DNA of 13,383 nucleotides from Candidatus Cloacimonadota bacterium (GTDB lineage Bacteria; Cloacimonadota; Cloacimonadia; Cloacimonadales; Cloacimonadaceae): assembly GCA_017996595.1 (NCBI GenBank), contig JAGOGT010000007.1, forward strand, positions 1 through 13,383, given 5' to 3'. Position numbers and translations under genes: made by a program. The notes below the pieces were generated by a model, which saw only the letters and a program-made list of their open reading frames with translations, was not told the DNA's origin and ran no database searches. Each line of letters opens with the position of its first letter. The stretch's first letter is position 1. Positions 1-7,686 of the stretch are shown piece after piece.

Positions 1-3000
1 GCCGTGCCAATATCAGAATCATCACCCCTTCCACCACTATTCCCAGTCCCGCGGAAGCTCTTTATCCGCTGGATGGGGGCACTCAGGTGCCTGTTACTTC
101 CAATCTCAGCTGGAATCCGGGAACAATTTGGCCTGCGGGTTACAGGCTGTCCCTGGGAACAAATAATCCGCCTACGAATATTATCGACAATCAGGATCTG
201 GGCAATGTAACCAGTTACAATCCTGCCGCAGATTTTCAAAGCAGCACCACTTACTACTGGAAGATAGTGCCCTATAATACCTTCGGGGATGCGGATAACT
301 GCCCCGTGTGGAGTTTTACCACAGTGGGGGATGGCACGGTTACCACCTTGCCTTATTACCAGCATTTTGATGCGGTAACTGCTCCCACCCTGCCCTTCGA
401 TTGGACGGCAATCGTGCAATCCAGTTCCACTAGCGCGATTGTGGCAACCTATGCCTCCACTACCTATGCGCACAGCCAGCCGAATTGCGTGCGTCTTTAT
501 AATCCCAGTGATGCCTCGGCTACGCTGATTCTGGTGGGTCCCACCATTGCAGGCGACCTGGAAACCAATGGCATCCGGGTACGCTTCTGGGCACGCAGCA
601 GTGGAGCAAATTATCCTGTATCCATAGGCGTAATCGGCAATCCCACCGATGCCTCCACCTATGTGGAAGTGCAAAATCTTGCCCTTACCACCACCCTCAC
701 CGAATACACGGTAGCGCTTACCGGCTACACCGGTGATGGCGTGAATATCGCCATCAAGCATGGCTTGGGAGGCACTGGCCGTTCCATCTATGTGGATGAT
801 ATCACCTTCGAGCAGATAGCCGCCAATGATCTGGCCTGCACGGCCTTAACGGGTAATACTACGCCCTCGGTTGGCAATGAAACCACCTATAATGCGGCGA
901 TCTTCAATTGGGGCACCGCTACCCAAACTACCTATACGGTTAAGCTGTTCGACGCCGCTAATGTGGAGCTTGCCACCGCAGTGGGCGTAACCATTGCTCC
1001 CAATGCCACGGAAAATGTAGCGCTGAATTGGACGCCCACCACGCAAGGCCCCATGGAGCTTCATGCTCAGGTATTCCTGGCCGGCGATGTGAATCCCACC
1101 AATGATAGCAGTCCCGGATTGACCGTAGCTGTTCAAGCCCCGGGATCTGTGATGGTAACCGTGGGTGATGGCAGCCAGGAAGAAGGCATTCCGCTGGATT
1201 TCTATTATCGGAACAGCCTGCATGAAGCCATTTACTATCAAACTGAGCTGAATACCTTTGGTAACATCACGGCGCTAACCTTCTACAATAACTTTGTTAC
1301 CAATCTGCCCAATATGCCGGTGAAGATCTGGCTGGGGCAAACTACGCTGGAGAACCTTAGCGCCGGATGGATTCTGCCTTCCGCGGGATTGACGCTGGTG
1401 TATGATGGCAATGTGAATTTCCCCTCGGGTTTAAATTCCATCACCATCCCCCTGCAGGTGCCTTTCACCTATACTTCCGGCAACCTGGTGCTGTATGCGA
1501 ACCGGCCTTACGATGCGGACTACTATAATACCAACGATAACTTCAAGGGCCAGACCATCGGTACGAATAGAGGCAGGAAGTTAACTTCGGATAGCACCAC
1601 CTACGATCCCATGGCGCCAAGTGCGGCAGGTACGCTTTCCGGTAAATTCGCCAAAACCAGTTTCACCTTTGTAACCAGCGGCTTTGCCGAACTGGAAGGG
1701 GTGGTAACATCTGGCGGAAACCCTGTGGCCGATGTGAATATCTCTATCGATACCACGGCTTTAACCGATGTAACCGACGCGGCTGGAGCCTATGGCTTCC
1801 CCTTTGTGCAGCCGGGACAATATAACGTTACGGCCTCCAAGCTTGGCTATGAAACGCAAACCCTGCCCGTTACCCTGGTAGCCGATCAAACCACCACTCT
1901 GAATTTCAATATGGTGGCTTCGTCTTCCGTGAACGTAAGCGGTCAGGTGGTTGGCAGTGATCAGCCGACGGTAGGCTTGGTGGATGCAGAAGTAACCCTG
2001 GTAGGTCAGCTTACCTATACGGCGCTTACCAATGCCACGGGTAATTTCACCATTCCCGGAGTGCTTTCCGGCAATACCTACAGCTATTCCATTCAGAAGG
2101 AAGGCTATCAAGAGCTAAGCGGCAATGTTACTATTGGTACTACCGATTATAATATGGGAATCCTCACTCTAAATGAAATTGCCTTCCCTCCTTCCAACGT
2201 GGTTGCCACCGAAAACGTTGCTCAAACCCAAGTATCGCTTATCTGGAATACCCCTGTTCCCGAACCGCCCATGGATGATTTTGAAGATGATAATGGCGGT
2301 TGGGTGCCCACTTCCAATTGGACTGACCCCCTGGGAGACTGGCAATGGACGGATAGCTATACCCTGGATGGTTACGTGGATATCGATACCTATGTGGATG
2401 CCCCTCCAGCCACAGCACATTCCGGAACCGGATTGTGGGGCACAAAAGTGGCAGGTGGATATTCTAACTGCGCAGGCTGGTCTTATCTGCGCAAAACCTA
2501 TGACCTTAGTGGGGTGAATAATCCCGTGCTGAGCTTCTGGCACTATATGGATGGCTATAATACCTGGGATTATGGCTTGATAAAAGTAAACGGCAATACG
2601 GTTTGGGGAGATGCAGCAGCGGCAGAATTCATGCCCTGGCAAGAGCTTACCATTAGTCTTTCGGCCTACCAGGGAATGAGTAATGTGGAGCTTAGTTTCG
2701 AATGGTATGCCACCAGCGTGGTTAGCTATGCCGGATGGTATATCGATGATCTGTATGTGGGTTCGGCGCAAACCCTTGCCCGCACCTATATCCCCACCAT
2801 TATTCCCCATAGTTTCCGGGAACCGAAATACGAAGCCACAGCTCTGGAAACCGGCAAGCAACGAACTTCCGATTTCAGCACGATGCCCCAGGAACCCCAG
2901 AACGAAAGAATCCTCACCGGCTATAAAGTATGGCGCCTCCTGGCTGCCAATGAAGATAATGAAAGCCTGTGGACGCTGCTAACTCCCACGGCTGTAACCG

Positions 3001-5399
3001 ATACCACCTACATCGATACTGCCTGGCAACCCTTGCCTTCCGGAGTGTATGAATTTGCCGTAAAAACGGTATATTCGAATAACGTGCTCTCCGAGGCAGC
3101 CTTCTCCAATGAAATCCACAAAGGCATGATGGGCACCCTTACCGGTACGGTTAGCGAATTTGGCACCAATGTTCCTGTGGCAGGTGCTACCGTTACTGCC
3201 GGAGATTATAGCGGCATCAGCAATGCTCAGGGCGTTTATGCCTTCCTGGCTTATCAGGGAACCTATAATGTTACTTGCGAAAAGCCTGGCTATCAAACCG
3301 GAAATCAAGCCGGAGTAGTGGTTACCGGAACCCAGACTACCACGCTGAATTTCGTGCTCACCGAGCTTACCCTTCCTCCCGGAGGAGTAACTGCTGCCGT
3401 GGTGGTAAATGACGTTAATCTCACCTGGACGGAGCCCGGAACTGCTACTGCCACCTGGCTGCATTATGATAGCGGTGAAAATGACGATAGCATCGGCACC
3501 GGCGCTGCTGCCGATTTCGATGTGGCGATTCGCTTTCCCGGAACCGCCTTGCAGGATTATATAGGCACCAGCCTCTATGCCCTGAAGCTGTGGCCTTCCC
3601 AAGCCGGAACTTTCTCGGCCAGAGTGTGGACCGGCGGAACTTCCGCTGCTCCTGCCACCATGGTAGTGGATCAGGCCTTCACGCCTACTCTGGACGTATA
3701 TAATACCGTGGTGCTGAATAATCCAGTTCCCGTAACCGGTAATGAAGAGCTGTGGTTTGGCTATCGCTGCAATGTAACCACGGGGTATCCTGCAGGTTGT
3801 GATGCCGGCCCGGCCATCGATGGCTTTGGCAACATGATGTATTATCAGGGAGCGTGGACCACCCTGCTGGATCTTGCTCCCACCTTGAATTATAACTGGA
3901 ATATCCAGGGCTACGTGGGCTTTGCTCCTCCTACGGCAGCACCGGTAATCAGCGCTGTCCATCATGAAATTGCCTCCATCCCCGTTCATAACGGCACTTT
4001 TGGCCGTCGCGGGGCAAATAAGGGGGCTGCTCCCACGCTTAGCTATCAAAAGCAAATTCCCGTGGTGGAATACGGCTTGCGTGATAATAACCGCGTGCTA
4101 ACCGGATACAAGGTTTGGCGCCTTATCCAGGGCCAGGAGGATAACGAAGCTTCCTGGACAGTTCTCACTGCCGATCCGATTAATGCGCTAACCTATCTGG
4201 ATACCGGCTGGAGCGCTTTGCCCGATGGCACTTACAAATGGTGCGTGAAGGCAGTTTATACCGGTGGAGCGCTGTCTCCTTCGTCCTTCTCCAATGCCCT
4301 GCCCAAGGTTACGCAGATTGGCACCATCGCCGGAATCGTCCGCAATATGCAAAATGTCCCCATCAGTGGCGCTACCATCACTTGTAACGATGATACTGCC
4401 ACCACCAATGCCCAGGGTGCATACAGCATGCAAGTGCTTGCCGGAACGCATAGCGTTACCGCTACGCATCCGAATTACGAATCTTCCACCCACACCGGCG
4501 TGGTGGTGCTAACCGGACAGACTACCACGGTGAACTTCCAGCTTAGCCCTGCCTCAAACGAAGTGGAAGATGGCTTCGAGAGCTATGCCAATTTCGCCAC
4601 CACCTTCGCTCCCTGGACTTGTGTGGACGTGGATATGAGCGCTACCTACACCATGACCGGAACCACCTGGCCCGGAGCCGGATCTGCGATGGCCTTCATG
4701 GTGTTTAATCCTACGGCTACCACTCCTCCGATCACCACCTTTACGGCTCATGGCGGAGTTAAAATGGCCGTGGCGATTGCGGCTACCACCCCTCCCAATA
4801 ACGATTGGCTGATCACTCCGCAAGTGAATAATCCCACCGCGTTCAAGTTCTGGGCCCGTTCCCTTACCGCTCAGTATGGCCTGGAAAGATTCAAGGTGGG
4901 CGTTTCCACTAGCACCGCGGTTCCCGCAGCCTTTACCATCATCAGCGGGGCCACTTACCTGGAAGCCCCCATCGAATGGACGGAATATACTTATGACGTC
5001 TCTTCCTATGATGGGCAGGTGTATCTTGGCATCCAGTGCCTGTCCAATGACGCCTGGTTCTTTATGGTGGATGACGTTCAGGTGTGGGCCGTGGATAATG
5101 ACGATCCGGAAGCTCCCGCGGTGGTTACAACCCTCAAGAATAACTTCCCGAATCCCTTCAATCCTGAAACCACCATTGCGTTCAGCGTGAAGGAAGCCAT
5201 GCCCGTAACTATCGAGATCTATAACGTGAAAGGCCAGAAAGTAAAAACCCTGGTGAACGAGACTAAGGCTGCCGGTAACTACACTGTTCCCTGGAACGGT
5301 ACCGACAGCAACGGCCGCAGCGTATCCAGCGGTATTTATTACTATAAGATGACCGCTGGCAAATACAGCAGCACGAAAAAGATGATCATGATGAAGTAA
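1..5399 (+). CDS. Giant modular surface/secreted protein with T9SS type A C-terminal sorting domain (5'-partial)
   Basis: The frame is open from the left edge (first full codon at 3), so the N-terminus and start lie outside; 1798 residues are visible (residue = position/3). Approximate domain order: FN3-like 15-110; choice-of-anchor J sandwich 115-277; CARDB-like 275-378; unassigned beta domain 380-560; two carboxypeptidase-regulatory-like domains 561-640 and 643-726; FN3 first half 728-754, a MAM/anchor-J-like insert 755-923 ending in WYIDDLYVG, FN3 second half 967-1042; regulatory-like domain 1044-1122; a second split FN3 (1124-1147 and 1363-1436) around a different sandwich; regulatory-like domain 1439-1517; anchor-J 1520-1698; sorting domain from about 1699. 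The tail has the hallmark NNFPNPFNPETT (from residue 1713), a FlgD-like NGTDSNGRSVSSGIYYYK stretch and a basic end (KKMIMMK). In T9SS bacteria such tails direct export across the outer membrane and are removed on anchoring. No catalytic motif is seen; adhesion or glycan binding is a guess. Confidence 0.9.
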   Translation, partial: RANIRIITPSTTIPSPAEALYPLDGGTQVPVTSNLSWNPGTIWPAGYRLSLGTNNPPTNIIDNQDLGNVTSYNPAADFQSSTTYYWKIVPYNTFGDADNCPVWSFTTVGDGTVTTLPYYQHFDAVTAPTLPFDWTAIVQSSSTSAIVATYASTTYAHSQPNCVRLYNPSDASATLILVGPTIAGDLETNGIRVRFWARSSGANYPVSIGVIGNPTDASTYVEVQNLALTTTLTEYTVALTGYTGDGVNIAIKHGLGGTGRSIYVDDITFEQIAANDLACTALTGNTTPSVGNETTYNAAIFNWGTATQTTYTVKLFDAANVELATAVGVTIAPNATENVALNWTPTTQGPMELHAQVFLAGDVNPTNDSSPGLTVAVQAPGSVMVTVGDGSQEEGIPLDFYYRNSLHEAIYYQTELNTFGNITALTFYNNFVTNLPNMPVKIWLGQTTLENLSAGWILPSAGLTLVYDGNVNFPSGLNSITIPLQVPFTYTSGNLVLYANRPYDADYYNTNDNFKGQTIGTNRGRKLTSDSTTYDPMAPSAAGTLSGKFAKTSFTFVTSGFAELEGVVTSGGNPVADVNISIDTTALTDVTDAAGAYGFPFVQPGQYNVTASKLGYETQTLPVTLVADQTTTLNFNMVASSSVNVSGQVVGSDQPTVGLVDAEVTLVGQLTYTALTNATGNFTIPGVLSGNTYSYSIQKEGYQELSGNVTIGTTDYNMGILTLNEIAFPPSNVVATENVAQTQVSLIWNTPVPEPPMDDFEDDNGGWVPTSNWTDPLGDWQWTDSYTLDGYVDIDTYVDAPPATAHSGTGLWGTKVAGGYSNCAGWSYLRKTYDLSGVNNPVLSFWHYMDGYNTWDYGLIKVNGNTVWGDAAAAEFMPWQELTISLSAYQGMSNVELSFEWYATSVVSYAGWYIDDLYVGSAQTLARTYIPTIIPHSFREPKYEATALETGKQRTSDFSTMPQEPQNERILTGYKVWRLLAANEDNESLWTLLTPTAVTDTTYIDTAWQPLPSGVYEFAVKTVYSNNVLSEAAFSNEIHKGMMGTLTGTVSEFGTNVPVAGATVTAGDYSGISNAQGVYAFLAYQGTYNVTCEKPGYQTGNQAGVVVTGTQTTTLNFVLTELTLPPGGVTAAVVVNDVNLTWTEPGTATATWLHYDSGENDDSIGTGAAADFDVAIRFPGTALQDYIGTSLYALKLWPSQAGTFSARVWTGGTSAAPATMVVDQAFTPTLDVYNTVVLNNPVPVTGNEELWFGYRCNVTTGYPAGCDAGPAIDGFGNMMYYQGAWTTLLDLAPTLNYNWNIQGYVGFAPPTAAPVISAVHHEIASIPVHNGTFGRRGANKGAAPTLSYQKQIPVVEYGLRDNNRVLTGYKVWRLIQGQEDNEASWTVLTADPINALTYLDTGWSALPDGTYKWCVKAVYTGGALSPSSFSNALPKVTQIGTIAGIVRNMQNVPISGATITCNDDTATTNAQGAYSMQVLAGTHSVTATHPNYESSTHTGVVVLTGQTTTVNFQLSPASNEVEDGFESYANFATTFAPWTCVDVDMSATYTMTGTTWPGAGSAMAFMVFNPTATTPPITTFTAHGGVKMAVAIAATTPPNNDWLITPQVNNPTAFKFWARSLTAQYGLERFKVGVSTSTAVPAAFTIISGATYLEAPIEWTEYTYDVSSYDGQVYLGIQCLSNDAWFFMVDDVQVWAVDNDDPEAPAVVTTLKNNFPNPFNPETTIAFSVKEAMPVTIEIYNVKGQKVKTLVNETKAAGNYTVPWNGTDSNGRSVSSGIYYYKMTAGKYSSTKKMIMMK
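2902..4552 (+). repeat. Internal duplication: FN3 second half plus carboxypeptidase-regulatory-like module
   Basis: Two copies of the same protein module lie at about 2902-3367 and 4087-4552. Each begins with (I/V)LTGYKVWRL, continues with EDNE, a W-T-LT strand, TY(I/L)DT, a LP-G-Y turn and FSN, then runs directly into a regulatory-like domain with NAQG and (Q/T)TTT(L/V)NF motifs. The matching order and spacing across roughly 150 residues show a duplication that has since diverged. Between the copies sits an unrelated beta-sandwich insert (about 3440-3930). Confidence 0.8.
5095..5396 (+). other. T9SS type A-like C-terminal sorting domain region of the giant protein
   Basis: This segment encodes the last 100 or so residues. 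It opens with an acidic/proline linker, then the NNFPNPFNPETT motif, alternating beta strands (VTIEIYNVKGQKVKTL), a glycine/asparagine turn, SSGIYYYKM and the terminal basic KKMIMMK. The order matches the Por secretion tail/FlgD-Ig-like family found at the C-termini of T9SS cargo. The family match is by recognition of motifs, not by a profile search. Confidence 0.85.
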
Positions 5400-5402
5400 G
5401 GA

Positions 5403-5451
5403 GTTAGGCGTTAGACGTTAAGCGTTAGACGTTAGGCGTTAGACGTTAAGC
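5403..5451 (+). repeat. Heptanucleotide tandem array, seven units of GTTARRC
   Basis: Seven contiguous 7-bp units read GTTAGGC, GTTAGAC, GTTAAGC, GTTAGAC, GTTAGGC, GTTAGAC, GTTAAGC. Labelling them A, B, C gives the order A B C B A B C, so there is also a higher-order 28-bp periodicity (A B C B, then A B C). The array starts 3 bp after the stop codon of the giant gene and ends 9 bp before the terminator stem. The function is unknown; slipped-strand expansion is a likely origin. Confidence 0.85.
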
Positions 5452-5460
5452 GAATAATAG

Positions 5461-5484
5461 GGGCGGTCTCCGGATCGCCCTTTT
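5461..5484 (+). terminator. Rho-independent terminator of the giant surface-protein gene
   Basis: GGGCGGT (5461-5467) pairs with ATCGCCC (5474-5480) across a 6-nt loop, with one G-U pair, and is followed at once by TTTT then CGTT. It lies about 60 nt past the stop codon in the correct orientation. The T-run is short, so efficiency is uncertain. Confidence 0.65.
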
Positions 5485-5490
5485 CGTTGT

Positions 5491-5508
5491 GGCGGTTTCC
5501 AAACCGCC
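5491..5508. repeat. Perfect 18-bp palindrome related to the preceding terminator stem
   Basis: GGCGGTTT/AAACCGCC with a CC centre. It aligns without gaps to the core of the terminator at 5462-5479 and differs at four positions, all within the paired stem and all preserving pairing (including a C-G to T-A swap). The pair therefore looks like two copies of one palindromic family held by structure. Confidence 0.7.
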
Positions 5509-5534
5509 ATAGAATTATTGTGGGCTACAAATTT

Positions 5535-5692
5535 AGCAGGAGTCATTCAGCCCTTTGTAAGCTTTATTTATACCGGTAATTGTGCGGGCTGAAGGACTCA
5601 TGCGAACACGTATATACCTACGCATGAGTCCTTTGCGGCCATGAACCTTGGACAATTATTACTACCTGGGATAGCCGCAAATAACTCCTGCT
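5535..5692. other. Candidate structured RNA or palindromic mobile-like element
   Basis: Several inverted repeats nest here. The outer arms are AGCAGGAGT (5535-5543) and ACTCCTGCT (5684-5692). Inside are a perfect 13-bp pair, AAGGACTCATGCG (5592-5604) with CGCATGAGTCCTT (5621-5633), around a 16-nt loop, and TTTGCGGC (5632-5639) with GCCGCAAA (5674-5681). The stretch 5540-5553 can also pair with 5586-5599 (14 bp, one mismatch), which excludes the outer stem and the 13-bp hairpin. No open reading frame and no clear target-site duplication is visible. It could be a structured transcript or a miniature palindromic repeat; the sequence alone does not decide. Confidence 0.5.
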
Positions 5693-5882
5693 CCATACGA
5701 GCTAAAGTCTGTGAGCTATACCATTAACCACATCATCTGTGAAATCTGTGAGAGACTTTTTTTTTACACAGAGACAAAGAGAGCAGGTAAGGTTTCAGGG
5801 GGTCGTATTGCTGGAGTCGATGCTGCCACGTTAATCTAAAGCTATTCCCATGCAGTTGCCCGGTGATTCAGATTGACAAGAA

Positions 5883-5913
5883 GCAGCCCCATGGATAATT
5901 GCCACAGGGCTGC
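5883..5913 (+). promoter_or_regulatory. Hairpin in the leader of the porin-like gene
   Basis: GCAGCCC (5883-5889) pairs perfectly with GGGCTGC (5907-5913); inside, TGG/CCA can extend the stem. It lies 70 nt upstream of the start codon. A TTGACA at 5873-5878 with GATAAT at 5894-5899 (15-nt spacing, shorter than usual) overlaps it and might be the promoter, in which case the hairpin would be a DNA site rather than RNA. No T-run follows, so it is not a terminator. Confidence 0.3.
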
Positions 5914-5972
5914 AAATGCCGATGCAGGATCGCGGATTTGTGGCAAGTTTAGCCTGATAATACGATTTATAC

Positions 5973-5986
5973 AAGGAGTAAAGATG
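5973..5986 (+). promoter_or_regulatory. Ribosome binding site that fixes the start of the porin-like gene
   Basis: AAGGAG at 5973-5978 sits 5 nt before ATG 5984. The reading frame stays open further upstream to 5873, but that extension has no such site and would bury the signal peptide behind 37 residues of unrelated sequence. Confidence 0.8.
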
Positions 5987-7003
5987 AGGATATTTAGCCA
6001 AAGAACCTCTGTCCGGAGCTATCCAGGCCCGGCGAAACTGCTGCTGCTGGCGTTGCTTATTGCCACTATCCCACTATTTGGGCTGAATGATGAGCTTTCT
6101 TTGGATGCTCAGATCGTGATGAGCGGATATTTCGATGAGGGAACCATAGAGCTGTATTCGCATAATTTTCTGGATGTGAAGCAAAAGCCCTCGCTGGGTT
6201 TGGCATATAATCTGCAGTTTAACCGCAAGGGCGATAACTTTGGTTATCTGGCTTTTCAGGGCCGGATGGCCTATTCCGAGCATACGGATTCGAATCTGCA
6301 ATTTCAGCTATATGATGCCTATGCGGATATTAGCCTGGAAAATTTCGACCTCTGGGCAGGGCATCATCGCACTCCCGTAGGGCTGTCTTCCTATCTTGAT
6401 TCCCATCCTCTCATCATGTCCGACAATACCTACAGCGGGCTGAATTTCAATCGCGACTGGGGTGTGGGGATTGGCTTCGACCGCCATTATCCCAGTGTGA
6501 ACCTGGCGCTTACCACCGGTTCGGGCATGCCCCTGAAAATGAAGGAGAATTTCCTCTTCAGTGGCCGCGTAGGCTGGTGGGACTATGCCGAAGATGACAT
6601 CGCGCTGGGAGTTTCCGCAGCGGCAGGCAAAGTGCTGCAAACCATTGGCTACGAAGTTTTGGACGGGGGTAGAAGGCAGGATCTCTTTGTGGGTGGCGTG
6701 GATTTCAGCAAAAAGATCGCCAATTTCTATGGCCACGGCGATGTGCTGTGGGGAAGCTATGAGGGTGATGCCGCGCATTCCGTGATGGGACGCCTGGGCA
6801 TGAACATCCTGGAGGATGAGAAGCTGAATGTGGAGATTCAGGGAATGAATATCGAAATGGGCAGCTATGCCACCAACATCCTGTCTCTGGGTGGCGGCTA
6901 TGAATTGGCTCCCCATCTGGATTTGCGGGGAGTGCTAAATATCAGTAACCGTAAGCATCTGAATGCCATTATCCTGCAGCTTTACTATAACCGGGGTTTC
7001 TAA
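5984..7003 (+). CDS. Outer-membrane beta-barrel, porin O/P-like
   Basis: 339 residues. The N-terminus has basic residues and then a hydrophobic core at about 19-32 (LLLLALLIATIPLF), a Sec signal peptide. The mature part alternates polar and hydrophobic residues in many short amphipathic strands with G, Y, W and D/N turns, as in trimeric or phosphate-selective porins. One stretch (about 107-135: YDAYADISL, WAGHHRTPVGL) looks like the conserved early barrel of the porin O/P group. The last residue is phenylalanine in an aromatic-rich strand (LQLYYNRGF), the classic signature of a barrel inserted by the BAM machinery. The likely role is a diffusion channel or structural outer-membrane protein; the substrate cannot be told. 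It has its own Shine-Dalgarno and stands apart from its neighbours. Confidence 0.7.
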   Translation: MRIFSQRTSVRSYPGPAKLLLLALLIATIPLFGLNDELSLDAQIVMSGYFDEGTIELYSHNFLDVKQKPSLGLAYNLQFNRKGDNFGYLAFQGRMAYSEHTDSNLQFQLYDAYADISLENFDLWAGHHRTPVGLSSYLDSHPLIMSDNTYSGLNFNRDWGVGIGFDRHYPSVNLALTTGSGMPLKMKENFLFSGRVGWWDYAEDDIALGVSAAAGKVLQTIGYEVLDGGRRQDLFVGGVDFSKKIANFYGHGDVLWGSYEGDAAHSVMGRLGMNILEDEKLNVEIQGMNIEMGSYATNILSLGGGYELAPHLDLRGVLNISNRKHLNAIILQLYYNRGF

Positions 7004-7094
7004 GCCAGCTTGTTTAGTATTCGCCACGAGGCAAAACCAGAACTTTGAAAAGCGCTAATCCGGCTTATCATTTTACTATAGCTAGAAAAAAAGG

Positions 7095-7106
7095 TTGACC
7101 CGTCAA
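7095..7106. promoter_or_regulatory. Short palindrome upstream of the MORN-protein gene
   Basis: TTGAC-CC-GTCAA is a perfect 5+5 inverted repeat that ends a few bases before the probable Shine-Dalgarno (CGGAGT, about 7108-7113) of the next gene. It could be an operator or a weak hairpin over the ribosome binding site. AT-rich stretches just upstream (TATCAT 7066-7071, TACTAT 7074-7079) could hold a -10 element, but no matching -35 at good spacing was found. Confidence 0.25.
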
Positions 7107-7119
7107 TCGGAGTAGAAAA

Positions 7120-7686
7120 ATGTGTTTTATACATAGTTCAGACCTATGCCCTTACCCCCAAACGCGGTATGGAGAACAACTGCAGAGGTTTTTGCCGCTT
7201 GCAGCCCTGCTGCTGATTTTTATCTTTTCCCCCTTTGTACCACAGCTATATGCACAGGTGAGAAGTGAGGAATATCAGGCGCTGAAGAATTGGAAATTGC
7301 CCGAGAATGCGGTGCCGTCTGCGGAGCTGATCCAGGATGGCGAATTGTACACTCATCAGGGACTTCCCTTCAGCGGGATTGCCTATAGCAATTATCCCGA
7401 TGGGAACTTGCTGCGGGCAGTGAGCTATCAGAAGGGACTTCAGGACGGCCTGATGCTGCTCTGGTATCCCGATGGCGCGCCGCAGATGAGTGCCAATTAC
7501 CGCAATGGCGTGCTGCATGGCCGCTTTCTGGGTTGGTACCTGAATGGGGGAATGATTTACGATATGATGATAAATAGAGGCACCTACGCGGGTGACAGCC
7601 TGGCTGAAGAAGATCAAAGCCGCGCCGCCAGCGAAGGTGAAGACAGTGAAAGAGAAGGACCAGATAATGACCAAAGCCCCGAATAA
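7120..7686 (+). CDS. Secreted MORN-repeat (YwqK-like) protein
   Basis: 188 residues. A long N-terminal lead (1-23) precedes a hydrophobic core at about 24-40 and a plausible cleavage region near residues 44-46 (LYAQ), so the protein is probably exported. From residue 73 it carries MORN_2-type repeats: each has a G-x-x-Y/F-x-G-x-x-x-x-x-Y/W-x-x-G rhythm (YPDGNLL, WYPDGAP, WYLNGGM). In Gram-negative bacteria these proteins are often annotated YwqK-family 'antitoxins' without real evidence of that role. The C-terminus (about 163-188) is an acidic, low-complexity tail whose last 20 nt overlap the start of panB, which suggests translational coupling. The N-terminus is unusual in length, but no better in-frame start precedes the hydrophobic core. 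The function is unknown. Confidence 0.7.
   Translation: MCFIHSSDLCPYPQTRYGEQLQRFLPLAALLLIFIFSPFVPQLYAQVRSEEYQALKNWKLPENAVPSAELIQDGELYTHQGLPFSGIAYSNYPDGNLLRAVSYQKGLQDGLMLLWYPDGAPQMSANYRNGVLHGRFLGWYLNGGMIYDMMINRGTYAGDSLAEEDQSRAASEGEDSEREGPDNDQSPE
7653..7669 (+). promoter_or_regulatory. Ribosome binding site deciding the panB start
   Basis: AGAAGGA at 7653-7659 lies 7 nt before ATG 7667. An in-frame ATG exists at 7592, but the residues it would add are a lysine/alanine-rich stretch inside the MORN gene and are not part of PanB proteins. Confidence 0.75.

Larger units (their letters stand above)
5400..5983. other. Long non-coding spacer between the giant gene and the porin-like gene
   Basis: No convincing coding frame is present on either strand. 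In order it holds a heptanucleotide tandem array, a terminator hairpin, a second related palindrome, a region of nested and competing inverted repeats (5535-5692), three copies of TCTGTGA (5708, 5736, 5745) next to a T9 tract, and the leader of the porin-like gene with a small hairpin and a Shine-Dalgarno sequence. The density of palindromes and short repeats makes this the most structured non-coding DNA in the window. Confidence 0.7.

Noticed and set aside
4..210. 68-codon plus-strand frame at the left edge
   Set aside because: It overlaps the giant gene in another frame; the overlapping frame shows an FN3-like domain that continues unbroken from the edge.
2979..4055. 358-codon open frame on the minus strand inside the giant gene
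   Set aside because: The plus-strand frame encodes clear FN3, sandwich and regulatory-like domains throughout. The antisense translation has no recognisable domain, and its openness follows from the biased codon use of the threonine/glycine-rich plus-strand gene.
5403..5451. CRISPR array
   Set aside because: Units are 7 bp with no spacers, and no cas genes are present.
5757..5772. T9 tract as a terminator
   Set aside because: The bases before it form no GC-rich stem; only TCTGTG/CACAGA can pair, and that would place the T-run in the loop.
5873..5983. Upstream extension of the porin-like gene to 5873
   Set aside because: It would start at a TTG with no ribosome binding site and add 37 residues ahead of a good signal peptide; AAGGAG before ATG 5984 is decisive.
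7592..7666. Upstream start for panB at 7592
   Set aside because: It adds 25 lysine/alanine-rich residues not found in PanB, and the ATG at 7667 has a well-spaced AGAAGGA.
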